Source: Phycisphaeraceae bacterium
GTDB taxonomy: Bacteria; Planctomycetota; Phycisphaerae; Phycisphaerales; Phycisphaeraceae
Length of the DNA stretch: 33,515 nt
Assembly: GCA_002716625.1 (NCBI GenBank)
Contig: PBAS01000015.1
Coordinates: 1-33,515 of the forward strand
Direction of reading: 5' to 3'
Both the position numbers and the translations under genes were made by a program. The notes beneath the pieces are model-generated. The model did not search any database and had not been told where the DNA came from. It saw only the letters and a program-made list of their open reading frames with translations. Each line of letters opens with the position of its first letter. Positions within the stretch are counted from its first letter, which is position 1. Positions 18,269 to 25,661 of the stretch are shown here, piece after piece.

Positions 18269-18991
18269 GTGAATATCTACCTGATTGGATGCGAATTTTC
18301 AGGCAAGACCACTTTGGCGGGAAAGATTATTGCATGGCAGAACGAGCATATGTCTGGGACAAGGCCCGGTTTGCATTTCCACGATCACTTTACAATTCCA
18401 AACACTGAGATGAATGCCGAGTCGCGGCAGTGGTTTGTCAAGGCGCCACCTCAGATTAAGGAGATGTATCAACGGTTCATGATTACCTACCACATGCAGC
18501 CAGATGCCTATCAACGGCCTGATTGGCACCATTTAGGGTTCTTTATAGAGGAGGCTGTTTACGCCCCGCTTTACTATGGTTACGGTGGGCAAGACAACAA
18601 AGCTGGCTTTCGAAGCGAGGAAGGGCAAAGGACGAAGATGGCTCGTCAGTTTGAGCAGGATATTCTTCAGTACGCACCCAACATGGTACTTGTATTGCTA
18701 AAAGCCGATGCGGATGTCATCCGGCAACGAATGGCTGAGAATAAGAATCGAACCGGTCGCGATGGCGTGGATTTAAAAGCCGAAACCAATGAGCCTGTCC
18801 GTGGTGTCGTACAGGACAAGGATGTCGATTATGTACTCAGGCGTTTTGAGGAAGAATTTAAGGCCTCATTGTTTAAAAATAAAATAATCCTGGATACATC
18901 GTGCGTGACAGTTGAAGAGACTTTCAAGGAATTTTTAGAAAAGCACGATCCGTTTCTCCTGGAGAAGGATCGCAAGCGGCTTTGTGGTTGA
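18269..18991 (+). CDS. P-loop kinase-like protein of unknown substrate
   Basis: A 240-aa cytoplasmic P-loop NTPase. GTG 18269 is chosen because AAAGGTG lies about 9 nt upstream and the protein then starts directly at a beta strand (NIYLIG). An in-frame GTG at 18257 overlaps that ribosome site. The Walker A motif is GCEFSGKTT (residues 7-15). Later, MVLVLLKADADVIRQRM resembles the Walker-B or LID-adjacent strand of nucleotide or small-molecule kinases, and ENKNRTGRD supplies LID-type basic residues. A central segment rich in His, Tyr and Trp (PDWHHLGFF, APLYYGYGG) is probably substrate-binding. The overall plan is like thymidylate, shikimate or deoxynucleoside-type kinases, but I do not recognise a named family. 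It is followed after 36 nt by the PhyH-Nudix gene, so the two are very likely cotranscribed. Confidence 0.75.
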   Translation: MNIYLIGCEFSGKTTLAGKIIAWQNEHMSGTRPGLHFHDHFTIPNTEMNAESRQWFVKAPPQIKEMYQRFMITYHMQPDAYQRPDWHHLGFFIEEAVYAPLYYGYGGQDNKAGFRSEEGQRTKMARQFEQDILQYAPNMVLVLLKADADVIRQRMAENKNRTGRDGVDLKAETNEPVRGVVQDKDVDYVLRRFEEEFKASLFKNKIILDTSCVTVEETFKEFLEKHDPFLLEKDRKRLCG

Positions 18992-19027
18992 TGCAGGGAG
19001 TTCTGCCGCCAATATTGGAGTACTGAT

Positions 19028-20269
19028 ATGTCGTGGTCGCCATCTGGGAAAGACATTGACTTCTACCGGGAAAATGGATTTCTCATCGCTCGGGATGTTT
19101 TTGATGAAAAACAACTTGCCGCGTTTGACAAGGCTATTCTGAAATTTGCCAAGTTGCCAACTTGTCAATCAAGTGATCGGAAAGCCCGTTATCCTGAACC
19201 TTCAAAATATACCATCTCCCACGAAGGTTTACTCGATCCTGATCTGGCCCCTATCGCTAATGACCCGTCCATTATTGATACTGTTGAGATCTTGCTGGGA
19301 CAGCAACCATGCCTCAAGGCGTTTGTCGCCTATTTGCGCACGCCTGGAGATCGGGGTACCGTCGGTGATTATCAGGGCAGTAGCCAGACAGGCCACTGTG
19401 ATTACAAGCCTTTTCGACCGGCGGGGGCGTCGTTGAATTGGCTGTTTACAATTCTCGCCCTCGCAGACTATACGGAGGAGATTGGACCTCTGTACCTGTC
19501 GCCTGGCTCCCACAAATGTACTCGTCTTGAACAACGCGGACGCATTACACATGTTCACCGTGCGCGGGCCGATGAAATCCCGCCCATGGTGGACAGCAAA
19601 CTGCGTAGAGGCGACCTGGTCTTTATGCACATGTTCTGCTGGCACGAAGCACCAGGCAATCGTTCCAACCAGGACCGTTGGGGAATTTACAACAAGTATA
19701 TGGGTGTTGATGCGCCTCCTGGCTGTGGCCCATTTGTGTTCAGCGATGATGCCTATAACGCACTCAACGACCGCGGTAGGCAGACAATCCGTCATCACAG
19801 TCACCGCTCAATTGGAACAGCCCGCTTGATTGTTGAGCATCAGGATCGAATTCTTATGGTCCGCATGAAAGACCCTCGTAATGGTCAAGGTGCAGGTTGG
19901 ATGCTGCCAGGTGGGGTTGCTGAACAGCGGGACGTTATCACGGATTGGGATATCGGCAATGTGATTGCATCGCTGGAAGCCAATGTGAAGGACCAGACAG
20001 GGCTGGAGATCGATTGGATGACCTATGTCGGTGATTACGTAGAAGGTAATGGGTTGTGTCGTGTCTATGCACGGCCGCTTAACGAGTTGCCATCATTGCC
20101 GTATTCAGTGGAACATGAGTTTTACTGGTTTAATGAAGATGAATTAAAAGTGCAGTTGCCTTCGCTTGCCAATCACTTTGTATTGGACGCTGTGTGCGCA
20201 TGGCTGCACGAGCCAAAGCTTCGAGGTATCGGTCAGTCACAGATGCGGGCGGGATTAAAAGCCAGATAA
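19028..20269 (+). CDS. Phytanoyl-CoA-dioxygenase-like (PhyH) oxygenase fused to a degenerate Nudix domain
   Basis: This is a 413-aa two-domain protein. Residues 1 to about 240 are a PhyH-type Fe(II)/2-oxoglutarate oxygenase: FYRENGFLIARDVF at the start, the iron facial triad GHCDY (H123, D125) and CWHEAPGN (H206), and a downstream Arg for 2-oxoglutarate. Residues about 258 to 395 have a Nudix fold: ARLIVEHQDRILMVRM, GWMLPGGVAEQ, then a box ending ANVKDQTGLEI where canonical members read REVxEETGL. The metal-binding glutamates are replaced by Asn, Asp and Gln, so hydrolysis is unlikely and the domain may instead bind a nucleotide or sugar nucleotide. GGAG lies 9 nt before the ATG. It is probably cotranscribed with the P-loop protein gene. 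Confidence 0.88.
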   Translation: MSWSPSGKDIDFYRENGFLIARDVFDEKQLAAFDKAILKFAKLPTCQSSDRKARYPEPSKYTISHEGLLDPDLAPIANDPSIIDTVEILLGQQPCLKAFVAYLRTPGDRGTVGDYQGSSQTGHCDYKPFRPAGASLNWLFTILALADYTEEIGPLYLSPGSHKCTRLEQRGRITHVHRARADEIPPMVDSKLRRGDLVFMHMFCWHEAPGNRSNQDRWGIYNKYMGVDAPPGCGPFVFSDDAYNALNDRGRQTIRHHSHRSIGTARLIVEHQDRILMVRMKDPRNGQGAGWMLPGGVAEQRDVITDWDIGNVIASLEANVKDQTGLEIDWMTYVGDYVEGNGLCRVYARPLNELPSLPYSVEHEFYWFNEDELKVQLPSLANHFVLDAVCAWLHEPKLRGIGQSQMRAGLKAR

Positions 20270-20511
20270 GATGTCAGCTAATCGCACAAGATAGTTACAC
20301 GCAGTGTGGACTTTGGGAGGACCTTCACGGGGGCATCAAATTTAATGTCAATGCCGCCATCCGTGTTTTGATGGGTAGTTTGCTTTGATGCTATAACTAG
20401 CGGAAGTTTATCCCAAAATGGCTGAAAGCAAGTAACGGTCCGTTTGGGGATAGGCCGGCCACAGGTGTTCAACTGTATGGTATTTAAAATTAGAGATATG
20501 ACGTTTACGAT

Positions 20512-21285
20512 TTATACATTGTCTGCATTCACCCGTAGTGCTGCTTCGTATAGTTCTGAGTCATGTTTATAGTAACGGGTCTCGAAAAGGATCTCATCAC
20601 AGGTCACATCAGCACTAACCCAGTGCGAAGCGTAGGCGCGGCGCCATCGGTCAGATTCGTTGCGATGTGAGGTATGCAGGGCCTTGCTATGGTGGAATAC
20701 GATTCCGCCTTTGCGTACCACGGCCAAAGATTCTCGGTCCAAATCGATTTCATCATCAGATGGAACCTTGTTATGCGGTTCACCAGGGACATCATGATGC
20801 GTAAGGATCGGGCCAAGGTGTGAGTCGTCGATATAACGTAAACAGCCATTATGTTCGTCAACGTCATCGAGGGCGATCCATGAGGTCAGGACTTCATCAT
20901 CAGGATGGCAGCGGAAATAAGCATTGTCCTGGTGATATGGATTGGCAGATCCAAAATGTGGCGGTTTCATGAAAATCTGATCAATCATGAGATGTGGGGG
21001 CTTGCCTATTAATTGTTCTATTAGCGATCGCATGCGTTGATCAAGAATGAAGTTGCGAAAGACCTGATGTGTCAGGAAAGGTCTGGGTAGCTTTCGTGGG
21101 GCAGCCTGTCCGTCTTCGGAGCAATCAGTTTTGTGCTTGTCCCCAAGTTGATTGTTCAGTCTTTCATCACATATCTGGCTCGCTAATTTGGAGATGGCGT
21201 CCACCTCATCTTCTGTGAAGACCTCCTCTACGACGGTCCACCCGCGTTTCCAATATTCGTCGTAGTTCTCTGGGGCAAGTTTCAT
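20512..21285 (-). CDS. Phytanoyl-CoA dioxygenase family protein (PhyH)
   Basis: A 257-aa Fe(II)/2-oxoglutarate-dependent oxygenase. ATG 21285 (MKLAPENYDEYWKRGW) is chosen because the fold starts there and AGGGA lies about 9 nt upstream. The longer upstream frame adds 35 residues of no domain character. The iron ligands are YHQDNAYF (H-x-D) and KALHTSHRN (distal His), with RWRRAYASHW supplying the 2-oxoglutarate Arg. FMKPPHFGSANPYHQD is typical of PhyH proteins. Members hydroxylate diverse small molecules; the substrate is unknown. It is divergent from the alpha/beta hydrolase gene and convergent with the PhyH-Nudix gene. It is not close in sequence to that protein, so the two oxygenases probably have different substrates. 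Confidence 0.9.
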   Translation of the reverse strand: MKLAPENYDEYWKRGWTVVEEVFTEDEVDAISKLASQICDERLNNQLGDKHKTDCSEDGQAAPRKLPRPFLTHQVFRNFILDQRMRSLIEQLIGKPPHLMIDQIFMKPPHFGSANPYHQDNAYFRCHPDDEVLTSWIALDDVDEHNGCLRYIDDSHLGPILTHHDVPGEPHNKVPSDDEIDLDRESLAVVRKGGIVFHHSKALHTSHRNESDRWRRAYASHWVSADVTCDEILFETRYYKHDSELYEAALRVNADNV

Positions 21286-21304
21286 TCGATCATCCCTGAT
21301 GGGT

Positions 21305-21324
21305 GCAATAGTAGAAAATATTGC
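21305..21324. promoter_or_regulatory. Inverted repeat just upstream of the PhyH gene
   Basis: GCAATA, 8 nt, TATTGC forms a perfect 6-bp inverted repeat, 20 nt upstream of the PhyH start codon. This position is suitable for an operator or a leader hairpin. Function is inferred from position only. Confidence 0.3.
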
Positions 21325-21382
21325 GTGGTTTGTTGTGCAAAGTGTTAAGGTGTTTCCCCCTATTTTAGAAAACGATATAGTG

Positions 21383-21430
21383 TTGATCAAGCGTAAATTA
21401 CAGCGTGTATTTGGATCTTGAATGCAAGAT
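21383..21430 (+). promoter_or_regulatory. Possible promoter and inverted repeat for the alpha/beta hydrolase gene
   Basis: TTGATC at 21383-21388 and TGTATT at 21406-21411 are separated by 17 nt, each matching four of six sigma-70 consensus bases. Four bases after the -10, ATCTTG-AATG-CAAGAT (21415-21430) is a perfect 6-bp inverted repeat. It would lie at the transcription start, as an operator or 5' hairpin. Confidence 0.35.
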
Positions 21431-21479
21431 GCAGTGCATGGAAAGGTTGTTTTGTGTTCGGTAACACATGGAGTTCACA

Positions 21480-22517
21480 ATGGTGGAAAATAACGGTCGG
21501 TATTTAAACACTGAAAGTGGTGTTAAGTCGCTATTGCATCAGCAGGGATCGTGTCACTTTACGGGAAAGTCAAATGAGGATTGGCATCAATGGCGCAAGA
21601 AGTTCCGTTCACATTTAGTTCGATTGCTTGGCCCAACCCCACCTTCAGTGCCACTGGATATTGAGGTGTTAGAACGGAGGCAAATGGACGGCTACTTGCG
21701 TGAGAAAGTGATTTTTAATTCAGATCCATTTTCATCTGTTCCTGCTTACGTACTGATCCCTGACGCCGCCAGCAGCAGTAATCGATGTCCAGCGGTTCTT
21801 TGTGCTCACGGTCACGGAGTGGGTAAAGATGGAGTTGTTGGCTTGGTGGAGGATGTGTTGGGGGATTATCAAAATCAGTATGCCGTTGAACTGGCGCGTC
21901 AAGGTTTTGTCACCATGGCGCCAGATTGGAGAGGATTTGGTGAACGAAAGGATCGTGAACAATGGGTGAATATTTCCAAACGTGATAGATGCGATCTGGC
22001 CTACATGACTTTGGGTTATTTCGGGTATCACCTGTTGCGATTAGATATCTGTGATGGCCAAAGATGCTTGGACTATTTACAGGCCCGACCGGATGTGGAT
22101 GAACGCCGCCTTGGATGTATGGGGTGTTCATTTGGCGGCACGATGACAACCTATCTGTCCTCACTGGACCGAAGAATCAAGGTTGCTGTTATCAGCGGTT
22201 ATCTCAGTACCCTTATGGACGCGCTGGGTGAGCGCAATGTGGCTAATTGTTGCGGGTCTCAGTTTCTGTTTGGCCTTTATCAATATGGTGACATTTCTGA
22301 CGTGGCCGGCCTGATTGCGCCACGGCCCTGCCTGGTACAGACGGGCCGAGAGGACGCTTGTTTTATTGAACCTGATGCGAAAATGGCCTATGCGCACCTG
22401 GAGGAGATCTATGCTGCTTCAGGGAAACCAGATCGTCTTGAAATGGATTTATTTTCAGGTGGACACGAAGTGAATGTGGAACCAGCTGTTGCGTTCCTTA
22501 AGCAGTATTTAATGTAG
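21480..22517 (+). CDS. Alpha/beta hydrolase (acetyl-xylan-esterase / dienelactone-hydrolase-like)
   Basis: A 345-aa serine hydrolase without a signal peptide. ATG 21480 is preferred because GGAG lies 7 nt upstream; an ATG 12 nt earlier is possible. The oxyanion strand CAHGHGVGKDG is followed by MAPDWRGFGER, the nucleophile elbow GCMGCSFGG (S217), and then RPCLVQTGREDACF (D291) and SGGHEV (H328), which complete the Ser-Asp-His triad. The arrangement matches the large alpha/beta hydrolase groups often found near sulfatases and carbohydrate genes in planctomycetes (Abhydrolase_7/acetyl xylan esterase-like). It probably removes acyl groups from a small or oligomeric compound inside the cell. It is divergent from PhyH (20512-21285), and shared regulation is plausible. 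Confidence 0.87.
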   Translation: MVENNGRYLNTESGVKSLLHQQGSCHFTGKSNEDWHQWRKKFRSHLVRLLGPTPPSVPLDIEVLERRQMDGYLREKVIFNSDPFSSVPAYVLIPDAASSSNRCPAVLCAHGHGVGKDGVVGLVEDVLGDYQNQYAVELARQGFVTMAPDWRGFGERKDREQWVNISKRDRCDLAYMTLGYFGYHLLRLDICDGQRCLDYLQARPDVDERRLGCMGCSFGGTMTTYLSSLDRRIKVAVISGYLSTLMDALGERNVANCCGSQFLFGLYQYGDISDVAGLIAPRPCLVQTGREDACFIEPDAKMAYAHLEEIYAASGKPDRLEMDLFSGGHEVNVEPAVAFLKQYLM

Positions 22518-22677
22518 AGTACCAAATGGATCGCCGTAATCTGGTGGCTGGTGTTGTTAAGGTGTTCTTATTGAATGTAACGGTAAATACAACAGGAGGC
22601 GTATTGGTTTTTATTAGGAACCGGGTCAGAAAAAACCACAGTGAGAACAAGGTTGCCATCCATATCCGCACCAAATT

Positions 22678-24141
22678 TTAAACGAATCGGATGCCACGTT
22701 GACCTCCAAAGTGTCGGCTTGAGGAATTTGGTGTTGGGCGGTCAGGCTCACCAATGAGCTGCCCGTTATTGATCCAGCGACCATCATTGCCGTACATATT
22801 CTTGACGAGTTGTTTGGTTAGCTTTGCACGTATGTCCATGTATTTTGGATGATCCGCGAGGTTTTTTGTTTCGCGACGGTCAGTTTTCATATCAAATAAC
22901 TGAAAGTGGTTACCGACGGGGTAATAAATGAGCTTATATTCTGCGCTGCGGATCATACGACTGGCGTGCTCGTTTTCCCAGTGTTCGCCGTAAAGGTATT
23001 CACGTTCATTTTCTTGCGCAAGTGACATCCCTTCAACGTGAGACGGGATGTCAAGTCCAGCCATATCCAGCAGTGTGGGCATGATGTCACGGAGTTCAAC
23101 CAAGCGGTCATCGATCCGCCCGGTACGAAGCCATTCACGTTGATCATTCTTTGCTGGCATGATCACCAGCGGCACATTAGCAGACATTTCATACATGACG
23201 GTCTTTGCCCACCAGCCATGGTCACCAAGCATATCTCCATGGTCTGAGGTGAAGGCAATAATCGTCTGGTCGAGGATGCCTTCCTCGCGGAGTGTTCCAA
23301 TCACAAGGCGTATTTGGTGATCAATGTGTGTCAGAGTCGCATAAAATGCACGTCGCGCAAGTTCAATTTCATGTGTCGGTGCGTTTTGAATTGAATGCCG
23401 ACCATCCATGAAGTAGGCGCGGAACATGTAAGGCAACTTCTCGGGGTTGCCAGCCCAGTCACCGATGATGGGTGGGTCGATCGATACGTTGGCGTACATG
23501 TCAAGGTAGGCCTGTAACGGCCAAAGGGGCGGGTGTGGCATTTGGAACGACATGTACCACATGGCTGGCCGGCCTGGATCGCGCCGGTGTATTACACGGC
23601 ACATCTGCTGAGCCGTCCAGTTGGTTGAATGGCAGTGATCGGGTAGTTGCCAGGGGCAGACGTTGTAGTCATTCGAGCATTGACCACCAAGAAATTCCTG
23701 GCCAGCGTAGCCCGCATCGGCGATATATTGTTCGTAGTCATCGCCCAGCATCCCCAAATGATGCCGCCCCTCTTCATTAAGGATCACATCATCAAAACCG
23801 ATGCGATTACGCTGTGGATACACATGCAGTTTTCCGACAGCATATGTCTGATACCCACCATTACGAAAACATTGGGCCATAGTGGGAAGGCTCGGCATTT
23901 CGAGATGTTGGTTGAATACCCGGTCACCGTGTGTGCGTGCGGTAACACCGGTCATCAAAGATCGTCGCGCGGGGATGCATGAAGGGCAGGCAGTATATGC
24001 ATTGGAGTACCACACACCATTATTTGCCAGTTGCGATAACGTCGGTGTCATGACTACGGGGTGTCCTGCCATACGTGTCAGTAGCCCCGGCCAGTGATCA
24101 GTGCAGATCAGCAGAAGGTTTGGTCGATCCGATGAACTCAT
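22678..24141 (-). CDS. Sulfatase (alkaline-phosphatase superfamily, FGly type)
   Basis: A 487-aa sulfatase. NLLLICTDHW gives the N-terminal metal Asp, and CIPARRSLMTG at residue 55 is the C-x-P-x-R motif whose Cys is converted to formylglycine. GKLHVYP, FQMPHPP and FTSDHGDMLGDHGWWAKT supply the remaining metal and sulfate ligands. The C-terminal LYGEHW and ADHPKYM segments are usual for this group. There is no signal peptide, since the protein starts a few residues before the first core strand. It should therefore act in the cytoplasm on an imported small sulfated molecule, unlike most planctomycete polysaccharide sulfatases. No maturation enzyme (FGE or anaerobic SME) is in the window. It is 210 nt downstream of the D-amino-acid enzyme gene on the same strand. 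Confidence 0.92.
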   Translation of the reverse strand: MSSSDRPNLLLICTDHWPGLLTRMAGHPVVMTPTLSQLANNGVWYSNAYTACPSCIPARRSLMTGVTARTHGDRVFNQHLEMPSLPTMAQCFRNGGYQTYAVGKLHVYPQRNRIGFDDVILNEEGRHHLGMLGDDYEQYIADAGYAGQEFLGGQCSNDYNVCPWQLPDHCHSTNWTAQQMCRVIHRRDPGRPAMWYMSFQMPHPPLWPLQAYLDMYANVSIDPPIIGDWAGNPEKLPYMFRAYFMDGRHSIQNAPTHEIELARRAFYATLTHIDHQIRLVIGTLREEGILDQTIIAFTSDHGDMLGDHGWWAKTVMYEMSANVPLVIMPAKNDQREWLRTGRIDDRLVELRDIMPTLLDMAGLDIPSHVEGMSLAQENEREYLYGEHWENEHASRMIRSAEYKLIYYPVGNHFQLFDMKTDRRETKNLADHPKYMDIRAKLTKQLVKNMYGNDGRWINNGQLIGEPDRPTPNSSSRHFGGQRGIRFV

Positions 24142-24311
24142 GGTTGTAATCCTGCGTATATTGAATGATACCGGGCTGGTACAGTTGCTTGCCGATCATC
24201 TCGATAGAGCACAATTGGTGAATCGCAACATATATTTCCCGTCGTTGCCTGCAGGCCGATTAGATGTCTCGTTCATGTTATTCTAGTTGGGCCTGCTCAT
24301 TTTGGCTGCAT

Positions 24312-24346
24312 GCTTTCAGTGAAAGCCATGGTCCGTACATGGACCA
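24312..24346. repeat. Two adjacent hairpin-forming inverted repeats
   Basis: GCTTTC-AGT-GAAAGC (24312-24326) and TGGTCC-GTACAT-GGACCA (24329-24346) are both perfect 6-bp stems, two bases apart. They begin 5 nt after the D-serine-dehydratase-like stop codon on the minus strand and lie upstream of the sulfatase gene. There is no T-run, so they may be transcript-end or RNA-stability hairpins, or protein sites. Confidence 0.4.
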
Positions 24347-24351
24347 GTGTA

Positions 24352-25461
24352 TTAGGTGAGCAATCCGGACGCTTCTATAGGCCAGATATCGACAATGTGT
24401 TGATCCTGATGCACGTGCAGTTGATGATAAAGATTACACGTCGTGCAGGCATGGCTGGGGATCATCTGGACCTTGTCTCCAACATGCAGTCCGCTAATAT
24501 GCTGTACAACGCAGTGCTCTTCAGAACAAAAATTAGGGATCTGTGCGTCGGGGTGGTCGGCAATGATGGGCGATCCGAACTCACCGCTGGCACCTTTTAC
24601 GCCAACATCCAGAACCGCATTGCCACCATGACAACTGATGACGGTACAAATAATTGTCAAGGCCATTTCAAGCTCAGGTCGCAACTTGTGATAAGTACAA
24701 TCCATCGTTGCGTATGTTCCAGCCTGAACTTCATCCACGCCGGCCATAATTCCTGTCATATCGTAGGTGGCGGTAGAGCAACCGCTCAGCGTGTTGACCG
24801 GGATGCCTGCTGCTTCAATCATTCGTCGTGTGTCGATAGCTAGTTGCATGTCTTGGTGGGATTGGACCTGCCGTTCCGTGGCATCTTCAAGGTTAACCAG
24901 ATGCCCTTCATAAGCCTGCAGGCCGTTGAAATAGATCCCTGGAAGGGGTTGAATCTTTTGGGTCAGCTCCAGTGCCGCGTTGCCCGGTTCTATACCACAA
25001 CGATTCATTCCAATGTCAACCTCGACAAGGACACCTACGGTTATATTTGTTGCAGAGGCCATTTGTGAAAGTGTTCTCGCCTGCTCCAAATGGTCAATGG
25101 CAACCGTTACGTTGGTTTTCTGTGCAACATCTGACAGTCGCCGCAGTTTGATGTCGCCGACGATCTGGTTGGCAATCAAAATATCATTAAATCCATTATC
25201 GGCCAGGATCTCCGCTTCACCGAGTTTCGCGCAGGTGATTCCGACCGCCGACCCGGCATCCAACTGGCGCCGGGCGAGTGTGCTACATTTATGATTTTTA
25301 AAATGGGGCCGAAGTTGTGCATGCTTGTCGCTAAAAAATTGGGAAAGTTGTGCGATGTTGCGATCACTTGCTGCCAGATCGAGCAATAATGCGGGACTGT
25401 CCAGTTCGTGAATGGGTCGGCCAATTAGATTCTCGATATGGGGTTGATTGGCACGTATCAT
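24352..25461 (-). CDS. D-serine dehydratase / D-threonine aldolase family PLP enzyme (fold type III)
   Basis: A 369-aa enzyme of the alanine-racemase-like barrel. ATG 25461 is chosen because the conserved part begins at once (HELDSPALLLDL); the longer frame adds about 42 residues without character. RPHFKNHKC holds the PLP lysine (K55) in the usual RPHxKxHK context, although Asn replaces the common Thr. LVEVDIGMNRCG, SGCSTATYD and VQAGTYATMDCTY line the cofactor site. Near the C-terminus PSHACTTCNLY offers a His-x-Cys metal pair (H337, C339). From family knowledge this pair is typical of zinc D-serine dehydratases, whereas D-threonine aldolases use His-x-Asp. The likely reaction is therefore deamination of a D-3-hydroxyamino acid rather than retro-aldol cleavage. 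Confidence 0.88.
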   Translation of the reverse strand: MIRANQPHIENLIGRPIHELDSPALLLDLAASDRNIAQLSQFFSDKHAQLRPHFKNHKCSTLARRQLDAGSAVGITCAKLGEAEILADNGFNDILIANQIVGDIKLRRLSDVAQKTNVTVAIDHLEQARTLSQMASATNITVGVLVEVDIGMNRCGIEPGNAALELTQKIQPLPGIYFNGLQAYEGHLVNLEDATERQVQSHQDMQLAIDTRRMIEAAGIPVNTLSGCSTATYDMTGIMAGVDEVQAGTYATMDCTYHKLRPELEMALTIICTVISCHGGNAVLDVGVKGASGEFGSPIIADHPDAQIPNFCSEEHCVVQHISGLHVGDKVQMIPSHACTTCNLYHQLHVHQDQHIVDIWPIEASGLLT

Positions 25462-25661
25462 GTTCAGGGTGACAGTTTGTATGTGTCTATATATTGTGAA
25501 TGGGCTCTTGAAATCGCGTGAATTAGCTTGTCTGGAGCCAATTTGGCTTGGAATAACCAGTACGGGTTGATACGATATTAGGATCAAATTGTCTTTTGTG
25601 ACAGAGCCCTGTTAAGAAATGTCGACACTTTGGGCTGTGGCGAATTAATAAGGGTGAGTAG

